This document shows, piece after piece, positions 1 through 10,059 of a DNA stretch of 36,031 bases; position 1 is the first letter of the stretch; each line of letters opens with the position of its first letter. A program made the position numbers and the translations under genes. Below the pieces are notes generated by a model that was not told the origin of the DNA, searched no databases, and worked only from the letters and a program-made list of their open reading frames with translations. Source of the stretch: Nitrospiria bacterium (GTDB taxonomy: Bacteria; Nitrospirota; UBA9217). The DNA lies in NCBI GenBank assembly GCA_919901555.1, contig CAKKPG010000211.1, positions 1-36,031 on the forward strand. Direction: 5' to 3'.

Positions 1-254
1 CAAATTTGTCGCACACCCTGTCTCTCACCGCCTACTCTGGTCCATGGGGGGCATGCAGGTACAGGAGGCGAGGGTTTCCCGCCATGATCGGCAATCAATA
101 AGGCCGACAGCAGCCGATTCCGGTATAAGCATCCACCTCGACTGTTTTCCCTTCACGACGAAAAAGAACCGACGTCCGATGCCCCGTTTTTCCCCGCCGA
201 ATTTTCTATAACCAAAAACTTCCCGGCCATTTATATTATTTATAGGTAAAATTC

Positions 255-281
255 TTGACTTTGTTTTTTCATTGTGATACT
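255..281 (+). promoter_or_regulatory. Possible sigma-70 promoter of the ATP synthase operon
   Basis: TTGACT at 255-260 and GATACT at 276-281, with a TG just upstream of the -10 (273-274). The 15-base spacer is short, but an extended -10 could compensate. It lies in an AT-rich stretch about 60 bases before the first atp gene. The rest of 1-340 holds no convincing gene; the minus-strand frame there has no family resemblance. Confidence 0.4.
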
Positions 282-340
282 TTTTTGAGGCTTTCAAAGC
301 ACAAACACTGGTTTCTCTTTTTCCCGAGAGGCGCTCCACA

Positions 341-766
341 ATGATCGATATTAACATCTCACTCCTTTATCAGCTGGTCAACTTCATCGTGCTGCTCATT
401 GCGCTCAATGTCATTCTGTTCAAGCCCATCCGCCGCATCATGCAGGAGCGCGCACAGGGCGTCAGCGCCGCCTTCAATGACGCCAAGACCGCACAGGAGC
501 GCGTCCAAAGCCTGCTCGAACAGTACAACGCATCGCTGGCCGAGGCCAAACAGAAGGCCACGGCAACGTACACCACCAGCTATCAGCAGGGGCTTGACGC
601 CCAGCGGGACATGATCGCCGCGGAGCGGACCAGGGGTTCGGAGCTTCTCGACAAGGCGCGGGCGGAGATCACGGCAGCGTCCGGCTCCACACGGGCCGAG
701 CTCCGGAAAGAGGCGGAGCGGCTGTCCCGGGAAATTACCCTCAAACTGCTCGGGAGGGCCGTGTAG
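341..766 (+). CDS. ATP synthase F0 subunit b'
   Basis: This is a peripheral stalk subunit of the F-type ATP synthase, 141 residues. One N-terminal membrane helix spans about residues 7-28 and is followed by the conserved turn FKPIRRIMQER. The remainder is a long charged Ala/Glu/Gln-rich helix that would form a coiled coil with subunit b. The ATG at 341 is preceded by a GAGAGG Shine-Dalgarno-like stretch. A separate b' gene next to b is usual in Nitrospirota, Desulfobacterota, cyanobacteria and alphaproteobacteria. It is the first gene of the operon here, two bases upstream of the next frame. Genes for subunits a and c are not in the window, so the F0 ring must be encoded elsewhere. The fold and position make the call firm, although b-type sequences diverge strongly. 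Confidence 0.9.
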   Translation: MIDINISLLYQLVNFIVLLIALNVILFKPIRRIMQERAQGVSAAFNDAKTAQERVQSLLEQYNASLAEAKQKATATYTTSYQQGLDAQRDMIAAERTRGSELLDKARAEITAASGSTRAELRKEAERLSREITLKLLGRAV

Positions 767-768
767 CC

Positions 769-1374
769 ATGACGAAGGGTGTGGATGCCGTGATAAAAAA
801 GATCATGCCGTTTCTTTCCTCCCTTCTGGCAACGCTTTATGCCGCGCCGGTGTTTGCGGAGAACGAGGCCCACGGCGGGCACGCCGAGGAGATCACGTTC
901 CTCGGCGACTGGCTCCCCCGGCTGATTAATTTCGCCATCATCATGGCGGTGCTCGTCTATTTTCTGAGAAAGCCGATCCGGGACGCCTTCAAGTCCCGCA
1001 CCGCCGAGATCGCAAAATCCATTGAGGAGTCCCGGCAGGCCCGCGAGCGCGCCGTGGCGGCCCTGGCCGAAATGGAGCGCAAGGTCAAAGACCTTGAGGC
1101 CGAGACGAACAGGCTCATCGAAGAGGCCGGGACGCGGGGCGAGAAAGACAAGGCGGCGCTCGTCGAGGAAGGCAAGAAAGTCGCCCAGGACGTTCAGGCC
1201 CAGGTCAAGCAGGGCATCGATATTGAGGTCCAGAAGGCAAAGGCCGCCCTCGCCAGGGAAGCCTCCCTCCTCTCCATCGACCTGGCTGAAGGCACGATCA
1301 GGGAAAAAATAGGCAAGGAAGACCATGATCGCATCCTCAAGGAATACATCGGGAAGATAGGAGGCCGGGGTTGA
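769..1374 (+). CDS. atpF: ATP synthase F0 subunit b
   Basis: This is the second peripheral stalk subunit, 201 residues. An N-terminal signal-peptide-like segment (about residues 10-30, ending ...APVFAEN) is followed by a His-rich linker and a second hydrophobic helix (about 49-66) leading into the RKPIRDAFKSR motif. A long charged coiled-coil helix runs to the C terminus. The extra N-terminal hydrophobic segment is a recurring feature of b subunits in Geobacter-like and Nitrospirota operons, as I recall it. The gene overlaps atpH by four bases (TTGA), which suggests translational coupling. Confidence 0.92.
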   Translation: MTKGVDAVIKKIMPFLSSLLATLYAAPVFAENEAHGGHAEEITFLGDWLPRLINFAIIMAVLVYFLRKPIRDAFKSRTAEIAKSIEESRQARERAVAALAEMERKVKDLEAETNRLIEEAGTRGEKDKAALVEEGKKVAQDVQAQVKQGIDIEVQKAKAALAREASLLSIDLAEGTIREKIGKEDHDRILKEYIGKIGGRG

Positions 1375-1907
1375 TCAGGGTAATAGCAAAGCGGTATGCC
1401 GGCGCCCTCGCGGATCTGAGCGAGGAAAAAAAGACCGTGGACATGACGCAGGCGGACCTCGCCGCGTTTGTGGAGGCCGTTGAAGCCCATCCGGACATGC
1501 AGAGGCTCTTTGCGAGCCCGGTGTTCACCGCGGAAGACAAGAAGGCCGTGATCCGGGAGCTTGCCGCGAAGCTGAAGCTCCAGCCGACCACCCAGCGGTT
1601 CATCGAGCATCTTGCCGAGGCGGGCAGGATCCGGTACGTGCGCGACGTCTCCGAGGCGTTCCAGGCGCTCATCGCCGACCGTCGGAACCGGGCCTCGGTG
1701 CGGCTGAGCACCGCTGCGCCGCTGAACAACGGCGACCTGGCCGAGATCAAAAAACGGCTTGAGGCCATAACGGGAAAGACCGTGGACATCAATGCACAGG
1801 TCGACCCCGCGCTCATCGGCGGAGCAAAGGCCCAGATCGGGAGCGTCATCTACGACGGGACGATCAAGAACCAGCTTGCCAAGATGCGTGAAGAGCTCGT
1901 GAATTAG
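1371..1907 (+). CDS. atpH: ATP synthase F1 subunit delta
   Basis: This 178-residue protein links F1 to the peripheral stalk (OSCP homologue). It has the usual delta layout: an N-terminal helical bundle starting IAKRYAGALADLSEE and a C-terminal domain containing the conserved LIGGAKAQIGSVIYDGTIKNQ-type segment. It starts with TTG at 1371, overlapping the stop of atpF. No ATG further in would preserve the conserved RYAGAL start. A 125-base gap separates it from atpA. Confidence 0.95.
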   Translation: MIRVIAKRYAGALADLSEEKKTVDMTQADLAAFVEAVEAHPDMQRLFASPVFTAEDKKAVIRELAAKLKLQPTTQRFIEHLAEAGRIRYVRDVSEAFQALIADRRNRASVRLSTAAPLNNGDLAEIKKRLEAITGKTVDINAQVDPALIGGAKAQIGSVIYDGTIKNQLAKMREELVN

Positions 1908-1981
1908 CGCCGGCAGCCGCAGGACACGTTCTGTGAATGACCATCGGCGATACAGGATTTGAATATACCATGCAACCCTGA

Positions 1982-3541
<1,560 letters not shown>

Positions 3542-3543
3542 AC

Positions 3544-3612
3544 AGTTTAGAGTTTATAGTTTTTGGTTTTTAGTTAACAACAAACTTGAAACTCAAAACT
3601 TAAAACTCGAAA
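3544..3612. repeat. AT-rich palindromic spacer between atpA and atpG
   Basis: The spacer is made of variants of AGTTTAGAGTTT on the left (3544-3575) and of AACTCAAAACTT on the right (3577-3612), meeting at the palindrome GTTAAC (3573-3578). The two arms are imperfect reverse complements, so the transcript could fold into a long weak hairpin. Composition is very unlike the GC-rich genes on either side. It contains no terminator-like GC stem. Confidence 0.6.
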
Positions 3613-3625
3613 TTAGGAATTACTC

Positions 3626-4492
3626 ATGCCCAGCTTACGAGACATTAAAAGAAAGATCACGAGCGTCAAGAAGACCCAGCAGATCACCAAGGCCATGAAA
3701 ATGGTGGCGGCCGCGAAGCTCCGCCGCGCGCAGGAACGTGTGATCGCGGCGCGCCCCTACGCGCGCAAGATGCTCGCCGTGATCGCGAACCTTGCCGGCC
3801 GTGTGGAGCGGGCGCAGCATCCGCTGCTTGCCAAGCGGGAACCCAAACAAGTGAAGCTCATGGTGCTCACCTCGGACCGAGGTCTCTGCGGCGCGTATAA
3901 TACCAATATCTTGCGCAAGGCAGTTGAGGCGGTCAAGCAGTTCAAGGCCGAGGGCAAGGAAGTAAAGGTGAATGTCGTGGGTCGAAAAGGCCGCGACTTT
4001 TTCCGAAAACGTTCCGGATATACCCTGGGCAAGGTGTGGTCGGAACTCGGCATGATCGACTATGAGAAGGCCGCCGATGTAGGCAAGAACATTGTCGAAC
4101 GCTTTGCCGCAGGCGATGCCGACGAGGTCTATCTTCTTTACAACGAGTTCAAGAGCGTGATGCAGCAGAAGGTCACCCTTGAGAAGCTCTTGCCCGTGGA
4201 GCCGCCTACAGATGCGGACCCGTTCATGGCCGCGGTTGAGTATCTCTATGAGCCTTCAGCTGAAGCGATCCTGAGCTCGATCCTGCCGAAGCATATTGAA
4301 GTGCAGGTCTATCGCTCGATGCTTGAGAGCCAGGCGAGCGAGATGGGATCGCGGATGACGGCCATGGACTCCGCCACGCGGAATGCCAAGGACATGATCG
4401 GGCGACTCACGCTGAAGTTCAACAAACAGCGCCAGGCCGCGATCACCAAGGAGATCTCCGAGATCGTGGGCGGAGCGGAAGCGTTAAAATAG
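3626..4492 (+). CDS. atpG: ATP synthase F1 subunit gamma
   Basis: This is the central rotor shaft of F1, 288 residues, normal length. The conserved N-terminal helix reads MPSLRDIKRKITSVKKTQQI. The central segment LTSDRGLCGAYNTNI and the C-terminal helix with TLKFNKQRQAAITKE are typical for the family. The start at 3626 matches the family N terminus exactly. The immediately upstream sequence lacks a strong Shine-Dalgarno motif (TTAGGAATTACTC), so the flanking palindromic spacer may influence initiation. Confidence 0.97.
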   Translation: MPSLRDIKRKITSVKKTQQITKAMKMVAAAKLRRAQERVIAARPYARKMLAVIANLAGRVERAQHPLLAKREPKQVKLMVLTSDRGLCGAYNTNILRKAVEAVKQFKAEGKEVKVNVVGRKGRDFFRKRSGYTLGKVWSELGMIDYEKAADVGKNIVERFAAGDADEVYLLYNEFKSVMQQKVTLEKLLPVEPPTDADPFMAAVEYLYEPSAEAILSSILPKHIEVQVYRSMLESQASEMGSRMTAMDSATRNAKDMIGRLTLKFNKQRQAAITKEISEIVGGAEALK

Positions 4493-4506
4493 CATTGCAA
4501 ATTGCA

Positions 4507-6017
<1,511 letters not shown>

Positions 6018-6233
6018 TTGCTCCAGCGGGCCGGTACGTTTCCGGTAAATTTTTGTGCTGATCGGCAAACTTGACGGTAACGTCGGACGGTTACGAGGCC
6101 CGTATCGTGAAGCGTCTTTCGGTAACGGAAAAATGAGAACACGAGCGACCCTGCCGCCTGACGAAACGGGCATCGTGACCGTTACCGTGACCCTGAAAAA
6201 ACACAATTGAGTGCCGAGGATTGGAAAAAGAAC
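6018..6233. other. Structured spacer between atpD and atpC
   Basis: The word GGTAACG recurs: ACGGTAACG at 6074-6082, CGGTTACG (its complement type) at 6088-6095, CGGTAACGG at 6120-6128, and CGTTACCGT at 6180-6188. The first and last are perfect 9-bp reverse complements. CCGG at 6031-6034 and 6042-6045 followed by AAATTTTT could form a weak hairpin. No open frame with family resemblance is present. The RNA could fold over the epsilon start, but this is inference. Confidence 0.4.
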
Positions 6234-6662
6234 ATGGTCGCTGAAAAAGGAAAAATGCTCCTGGAGGTCGTTGCGCCGAGCCGCCAGGTGGTCCGTTCGG
6301 AGCGCGTAGACGAAGTGCTTGCGCCGGGTAGCGAAGGCGAGTTCGGCGTGCTGCCGGGACATACGCCCTTCCTGACAACCCTCAAAGTGGGCCTGCTTTC
6401 ATACCGTGAGGGGACGGAGTGGCACCACCTTGCCGTTGACTGGGGATACGCGGAAGTCGGGCCGGACCGGGTGGTGATCCTGGCCGAGGGCGCGGACCGC
6501 GCGAGCGAAATCGACCTTGCCGAGGCCAGGCTGGCAAAGGAGCGCGCGGAAAAGATGCTGGGCGAGAAGCTTGAACAGAAAGACCATGAGAAGATGCGCA
6601 TCGAACTCCTCAGGGCCCTGATCAGGATCCAGGTGGCGGAGAAGCACGGAGGACAGAAGTAG
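6234..6662 (+). CDS. atpC: ATP synthase F1 subunit epsilon
   Basis: This is the rotor and regulatory subunit, 142 residues. The N-terminal beta sandwich reads MLLEVVAPSRQVVRSERVDE, followed by the diagnostic PGSEGEFGVLPGHTPFL; the C-terminal helical hairpin is rich in Ala/Arg/Lys. I chose ATG 6234, giving MVAEKGKMLLEV, because known family members start a few residues before LLEVV and a GGAAAAAG stretch precedes it. A longer frame from TTG 6207 is open but adds nine residues without support. Confidence 0.93.
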   Translation: MVAEKGKMLLEVVAPSRQVVRSERVDEVLAPGSEGEFGVLPGHTPFLTTLKVGLLSYREGTEWHHLAVDWGYAEVGPDRVVILAEGADRASEIDLAEARLAKERAEKMLGEKLEQKDHEKMRIELLRALIRIQVAEKHGGQK

Positions 6663-6700
6663 AGTTCCGGGAGGCATGCCGCACGCTGCGGATAGAATTG

Positions 6701-6757
6701 GCAAAAAAGGCAGTCCCCTCCGGGCCTGCCTTTTCCATTTTGCTCAGGCCCGGAGGG
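6701..6757. terminator. Two overlapping, mutually exclusive hairpins after atpC
   Basis: Hairpin A pairs AAAAGGCAG (6705-6713) with CTGCCTTTT (6726-6734), loop 12 bases. Hairpin B pairs CCCTCCGGGCCTG (6716-6728) with CAGGCCCGGAGGG (6745-6757), a perfect 13-bp stem with a 16-base loop. They share bases 6726-6728, and each arm lies in the other's loop, so both cannot form together. On the minus strand hairpin A is followed by six T. It could simply end the atp operon, or act as a switch towards perR. Confidence 0.7.
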
Positions 6758-6803
6758 ACGCAAAAGGCGTAAAAAAGTGACGGCGGTTTTCAGCGGAATA
6801 TCC

Positions 6804-6832
6804 TTGACAGCTTGGGATTCTTACTTTATATT
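6804..6832 (+). promoter_or_regulatory. Sigma-70 promoter of the perR-like gene
   Basis: TTGACA at 6804-6809, a 17-base spacer, and TATATT at 6827-6832: a near-consensus promoter. The predicted start of transcription, around 6839, leaves only about 11 bases before the ATG at 6851. The AT-rich stretch around the -10 could also be an autoregulatory operator, but I see no clean PerR box. Confidence 0.75.
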
Positions 6833-6850
6833 TATTCCAAACTTAGTGCC

Positions 6851-7276
6851 ATGCTGAAAAAACTGCAAAAACAGGGAAACAAAGCCGGATTCAAGCGCAC
6901 CCCGCAGCGGCTTGCCATCCTCGAGTATCTGGAAGGCAACCTGTCGCACCCGTCCGCTGAGGACATCTACCGGGCCGTCTCCCGGAAATACCATTCCATG
7001 TCCTTTGCCACGGTGTACAATACCCTCAACACCCTTGCGAAGGGCGGAGCGGTAAGGGAGCTCACCATCGACCCGGAACGGCGCCGGTATGATCCCGACA
7101 CGAGCCGGCATCATCACCTCATTTGTGTCGATTGCAGGAAGGTCGTGGACATCGCGGGAGACATCGCGGTGGAAATCCCGAAGACCATGGCAAAGGACTT
7201 TACCGTGTTCGGGAACCATGTTGAGTTTTACGGACATTGCGCCCCCTGCGGGAAGAAGAAAAAGAAGAAGCCGTGA
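6851..7276 (+). CDS. perR: Fur-family regulator, PerR-like peroxide sensor
   Basis: This is a DNA-binding metalloregulator of 141 residues with an N-terminal winged helix (about 14-85) and a C-terminal metal and dimer domain. It aligns with the PerR ligand set: His33 (in SHPSAED), Asp81, His87, His89 and Asp100, plus two zinc-site pairs, C92-x2-C95 and C130-x2-C133. Asp at the position equivalent to Bacillus PerR Asp104 favours PerR over Fur. The tail is a run of lysines. The open frame extends upstream to 6812, but that would run through the promoter, so ATG 6851 is used; it has no visible Shine-Dalgarno sequence. Its neighbours, a flavodiiron protein and a rubredoxin, fit an oxygen/peroxide defence role. 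Confidence 0.85.
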   Translation: MLKKLQKQGNKAGFKRTPQRLAILEYLEGNLSHPSAEDIYRAVSRKYHSMSFATVYNTLNTLAKGGAVRELTIDPERRRYDPDTSRHHHLICVDCRKVVDIAGDIAVEIPKTMAKDFTVFGNHVEFYGHCAPCGKKKKKKP

Positions 7277-7523
7277 ACTGTTCTCTCTGCCGGGTCTTCT
7301 GCGGCAGAGCCTCGTGTCCCCCCCGTCCGGTTTCAGCAGATATAAAAAGCCGCAGTGAAGCGATGGCGGGCGGCGCCGGGTGTTCAGCCTCAGGACCTCC
7401 TGATGACCGGATGGCCCCCCGACGCCGGCGGAGCATTTCGCAATGGCGTTGACAGGCCGTGCGTGGGCCTGACAGGAATTCAGATCAATTCCGGTCTTTT
7501 GCTGCGCGTGACAGCGCCGGATA
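7277..7523. other. Spacer between perR and fprA with a stem-loop
   Basis: CTCTGCCG (7285-7292) pairs with CGGCAGAG (7302-7309) across a 9-base loop just after the perR stop. There is no T tract, so it is a weak terminator candidate. CAGGCC (7453-7458) and GGCCTG (7466-7471) form a second small inverted repeat lying between two copies of TGACAGG. TTGACA at 7449-7454 has no matching -10. A real regulator site for fprA could be here, but I cannot name it. Confidence 0.4.
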
Positions 7524-7535
7524 AAGGAGGTTGCT

Positions 7536-8750
7536 ATGGGTGCGGTAGAGATCAAGCCCGGCATTTACTGGGTGGGCGCAGTTGACTGGTCGATTCGGGA
7601 CTTCCATGGGTACATCACCCCGAACGGCACGTCGTACAACAACTATCTTATTCTCGACAAGCACGTGACGCTCGTGGACACGGTAAAGCACGATTTTTCA
7701 CACTATACCATCGACAATATCCGCGCGCTCACGGACCCCGCGAAGATCGAGAACATCATCATCAATCATATCGAGAACGACCACGCCACGAGCATCGAAC
7801 ACATCATGGCGCTCGCGCGCGCAGCCGTGATCCACATCACCGAGCGCGGGAAGAAAGGGCTCGACCGGTTCTTCGATACGTCCAAATGGAAATTCCGTAT
7901 CGTGAAAACGGGCGACACCCTGAACACCGGAACGAAGACGATCACGTTCCTGGAAACGCCGATGCTCCACTGGCCCGACTCCATGATGAGCTATGTCAAG
8001 GAGGACAAGCTCCTCATCAGCCAGGACGCCTTCGGCCAGCACCTCGCGTCGTCCGCCCGGTTCGACGACGAGTACTGCGACCAGTGCTCCACGGTGGAGC
8101 TGGAGCACGCGGTGCGGGACTATTACGCGAACATCCTCATGCCCTTCGGCCCGCTCATCAAGGCCAAGCTCGCCGAGGTGCAGAAGCTCGGCCTCGAGAT
8201 CGACATGATCGCTCCGGACCACGGCATTATTTGGAGACGGGACCCGGGAAAGATCCTCAAGATGTACCTGGACATGGCGAACGGCAAGGCGGACCTCCGC
8301 GTCGTCATCATCTACGATACCATGTGGCAGAGCACCGAATACATGACGACGCCGATCTTGGAGGGGATCAGGGCGGCCGGCGTCGACGTCGAGGTGATCA
8401 AGCTGCGGGCCACGCCGACGAGCATCGCAATCAAGCGGTTCTGGGAATCGCGCGCCATGCTTGTCGGGACGCCGACGCTCAATAACATCATGTTTCCGTC
8501 CGTCGCTGAGTTCCTCTCGCACCTGCGGGGGCTCCGGCCGAAGGACCGGATCGTCGGCGCCTTCGGCAGCTACGGCTGGGGCGGCGGCGCCGTGAAAGAG
8601 GCCTATGGGGAGCTGAAGAAAATGGGGCTCGAAGCGGTGGAGCCGGGCGTGGAGGTCCTCTACCGGCCGAGCGCTGAGGACGAAAAGAAATGCTTTGAGT
8701 TCGGGAAGCAGTTTGCCGAGAAAGTGATCGAGTATCATAAGAAGTTTTAG
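7536..8750 (+). CDS. fprA: A-type flavoprotein (flavodiiron oxygen/NO reductase)
   Basis: This is a cytoplasmic flavodiiron protein of 404 residues that reduces O2 to water or NO to N2O, fed by rubredoxin. The N-terminal metallo-beta-lactamase-like domain (1-250) carries all diiron ligands: H78, E80, D82 and H83 (HIENDH), H145, D164 and H229. The C-terminal flavodoxin-like domain (about 254-404) starts RVVIIYDTMWQSTE, the FMN phosphate loop. A strong AAAGGAGG Shine-Dalgarno sequence sits before ATG 7536. No extra C-terminal rubredoxin domain is fused; the separate rubredoxin gene 128 bases downstream probably supplies electrons. Position after perR suggests peroxide- or oxygen-responsive control. 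Confidence 0.96.
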   Translation: MGAVEIKPGIYWVGAVDWSIRDFHGYITPNGTSYNNYLILDKHVTLVDTVKHDFSHYTIDNIRALTDPAKIENIIINHIENDHATSIEHIMALARAAVIHITERGKKGLDRFFDTSKWKFRIVKTGDTLNTGTKTITFLETPMLHWPDSMMSYVKEDKLLISQDAFGQHLASSARFDDEYCDQCSTVELEHAVRDYYANILMPFGPLIKAKLAEVQKLGLEIDMIAPDHGIIWRRDPGKILKMYLDMANGKADLRVVIIYDTMWQSTEYMTTPILEGIRAAGVDVEVIKLRATPTSIAIKRFWESRAMLVGTPTLNNIMFPSVAEFLSHLRGLRPKDRIVGAFGSYGWGGGAVKEAYGELKKMGLEAVEPGVEVLYRPSAEDEKKCFEFGKQFAEKVIEYHKKF

Positions 8751-8756
8751 TTCTTT

Positions 8757-8857
8757 CACTGCAGAGACCGCAGAGAAAGCCAAAATTTTGACTGGATTAC
8801 AGGATGAGCAGGATAAAAATCAGGATCAGATTTAATCCTGTCGATCCTGTCTAAAAA
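8757..8857. repeat. Palindromic CAGGAT/ATCCTG spacer
   Basis: ACAGGATGAGCAGGAT then AAAAATC (8799-8821) is an imperfect reverse complement of GATTTAATCCTG then TCGATCCTGT (8829-8850). A preceding half-word, GCAGAGACCGCAGAGAAA, lies at 8761-8778. It sits between fprA and the rubredoxin gene and ends a few bases before the Shine-Dalgarno of the latter. Similar ATCCTGT-based spacers are, from memory, common in Desulfobacterota and Nitrospirota genomes. Confidence 0.65.
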
Positions 8858-8878
8858 AGATTCCTGAAGGAGGCGATG

Positions 8879-9007
8879 ATGTGGAGATGCGCCGTATGCG
8901 GGTACGTGTATGACGAGGCAAAGGAGGGGAAGAAGTTCGAGGACCTCCCTGACGATTACAAGTGCCCGGTGTGCAATGCACCGAAAGAGGCGTTCGTCAG
9001 GATGTAG
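8879..9007 (+). CDS. Short rubredoxin
   Basis: This is a small electron carrier with one Fe(Cys)4 site, 42 residues. The cysteines are C4 and C7 ([12 protein letters not shown]) and C29 and C32 ([13 protein letters not shown]). Only 21 residues separate the two pairs, against about 29 in classical 52-54-residue rubredoxins, so the middle loop is shortened, somewhat as in the rubredoxin domain of rubrerythrin. Two ATGs lie at 8876 and 8879; the GGAGG at 8869-8873 is better spaced for 8879. It probably passes electrons to FprA upstream and ends at a good terminator. Confidence 0.93.
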   Translation: MWRCAVCGYVYDEAKEGKKFEDLPDDYKCPVCNAPKEAFVRM

Positions 9008-9037
9008 AACCCACGCAATCAGTTCCCATCAGCACAG

Positions 9038-9061
9038 GGCGGCCGCCAAGCCGCCTTTTTT
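9038..9061 (+). terminator. Rho-independent terminator after the rubredoxin gene
   Basis: GGCGGC (9038-9043), loop CGCCAA, GCCGCC (9050-9055), then six T (9056-9061). This is a classic form and closes the perR-fprA-rubredoxin region. Confidence 0.88.
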
Positions 9062-9096
9062 ATTTGCCGCAGGGCGCGCAAAAAACCAAATCTTCC

Positions 9097-9125
9097 TTGC
9101 AATTTTCCTGAATCTGTAATATCTT
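9097..9125 (+). promoter_or_regulatory. Tentative promoter of the HEPN/MNT-RecQ-DprA operon
   Basis: TTGCAA (9097-9102), a 17-base spacer, TATCTT (9120-9125). The match is moderate, and it is the best candidate in the gap before the accessory operon. The rest of the gap is AT-richer than its surroundings and has no other recognisable element. Confidence 0.3.
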
Positions 9126-9227
9126 CCATCTCATAACGGCTCCTCAACCCTGCCTGCTTCTGTCGTAATGAGTATGCATAAGGGGCCGCTGCCTCAATCT
9201 TATTCACAAATACAGGACAGAAGTATT

Positions 9228-9320
9228 ATGGCGCGACAGAAGAAGAATCCCGATAAAAAGAAGGGGTTGGGGTATGGCAACCTCAGCGCGACGTATGCCG
9301 AGAGGAGCAGCAAAAAATGA
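9228..9320 (+). CDS. 30-residue basic micro-ORF upstream of the HEPN gene
   Basis: A small frame encodes a lysine-rich peptide, MARQKKNPDKKKGLGYG..., ending in YAERSSKK. AGGACAG (9213-9219) is a plausible Shine-Dalgarno sequence before the ATG at 9228. Its stop overlaps the next start as ATGA at 9317-9320, the same coupling seen at other junctions in this operon. I do not recognise a family. It may be a true leader or accessory peptide of the toxin-antitoxin pair, or the tail of a deleted gene; the proper start and coupling favour the former. Confidence 0.45.
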   Translation: MARQKKNPDKKKGLGYGNLSATYAERSSKK

Positions 9321-9736
9321 AGCTTGATCTGACATCATTTCGCGATGCTTTTGCCGCACTGGAAAGAAGCATGACGTTTCTGAGCTCCAACAGCGCGAAG
9401 AAAGACCCTCTGTTGCATGAGCAATTCCGGAATTCAGCCATTCAGTGCTTTGAATTCACCCATGAGCTGGCGTTCAAGATGATGAAGCGGCAACTGGAGC
9501 AGATGAGCCCTGATCCCGCGGCAATAGACAAAATGGCGTACATGGATATCGTGCGCTCCGCGGCCGAGGCCGGGCTGGTCACCGATATCGCGAGATTCAA
9601 GGACTACCGTGACAAACGCAATATCACCAGTCACACCTACAACCAGGCAAAGGCGGAAAAAATCGAAGCCATACTGCCGGACTTTCGCGATGACATGCGT
9701 TCGTTGCTCGCCGAACTGGAGAAACGGAACCGGTGA
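9317..9736 (+). CDS. HEPN-domain protein of the HI0074 / HepT type (toxin candidate)
   Basis: This is an all-helical HEPN-fold protein of 139 residues in the nucleotidyltransferase substrate-binding family. It contains the HEPN RNase motif R-x4-H-x-Y as R101-NITS-H106-T-Y108. In the characterised HepT/MntA pairs the HEPN protein is an RNase toxin, and the tyrosine of this motif is AMPylated by the MNT partner, which neutralises it. The gene overlaps its partner by four bases (GTGA at 9733-9736), as expected for a two-component module. Function as a toxin is inferred from family and pairing. Confidence 0.88.
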   Translation: MKLDLTSFRDAFAALERSMTFLSSNSAKKDPLLHEQFRNSAIQCFEFTHELAFKMMKRQLEQMSPDPAAIDKMAYMDIVRSAAEAGLVTDIARFKDYRDKRNITSHTYNQAKAEKIEAILPDFRDDMRSLLAELEKRNR

Positions 9737-10059
9737 AACAAATCGACATAAAACCCATTGAACTCGACATCGTCCGAACTATCCTGGCCCGGCATGTGCC
9801 GGAGCGGGAAGTCCGCGCGTTCGGCTCGCGCGTCTCCGGTCCGGCCAAAAAGTTTTCCGACCTCGATCTCGCGGTGATGGGCGAAACTTCCCTATCGTCT
9901 TCCGTTTTGGCGGATTTGGAGGAGGCTTTCCGGGAATCCGACCTGCCCTTCAAGGTCGATGTGGTGGAATGGGCCACGACGAAAGAGAACTTCAGGCGGA
10001 TCATCGAGCAGGAGTACGTGGTGGTGCAGAGAGGGAAGGGGTTAAATAATGGCGGGTAA
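9733..10059 (+). CDS. MNT-type minimal nucleotidyltransferase (antitoxin candidate)
   Basis: This 108-residue nucleotidyltransferase belongs to the MntA/HI0073 group. The signature GS-x10-D-x-D is intact: G31-S32, then D43 and D45 (SDLDLAV). A third acidic residue is likely in KVDVVEW. It starts with GTG inside the stop region of the HEPN gene. The known partner reaction is AMP transfer to the HEPN toxin. The last codons overlap the start of the hsdS remnant. Confidence 0.9.
   Translation: MKQIDIKPIELDIVRTILARHVPEREVRAFGSRVSGPAKKFSDLDLAVMGETSLSSSVLADLEEAFRESDLPFKVDVVEWATTKENFRRIIEQEYVVVQRGKGLNNGG

Noticed and set aside
25-357. Minus-strand open frame of 110 codons ahead of the atp operon
   Set aside because: It overlaps the atp promoter and the b' start, has mixed composition and no recognisable motif.
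7449-7477. Promoter for fprA based on TTGACA at 7449-7454
   Set aside because: No -10-like sequence at any normal spacing; the sequence there is ACAGGA.
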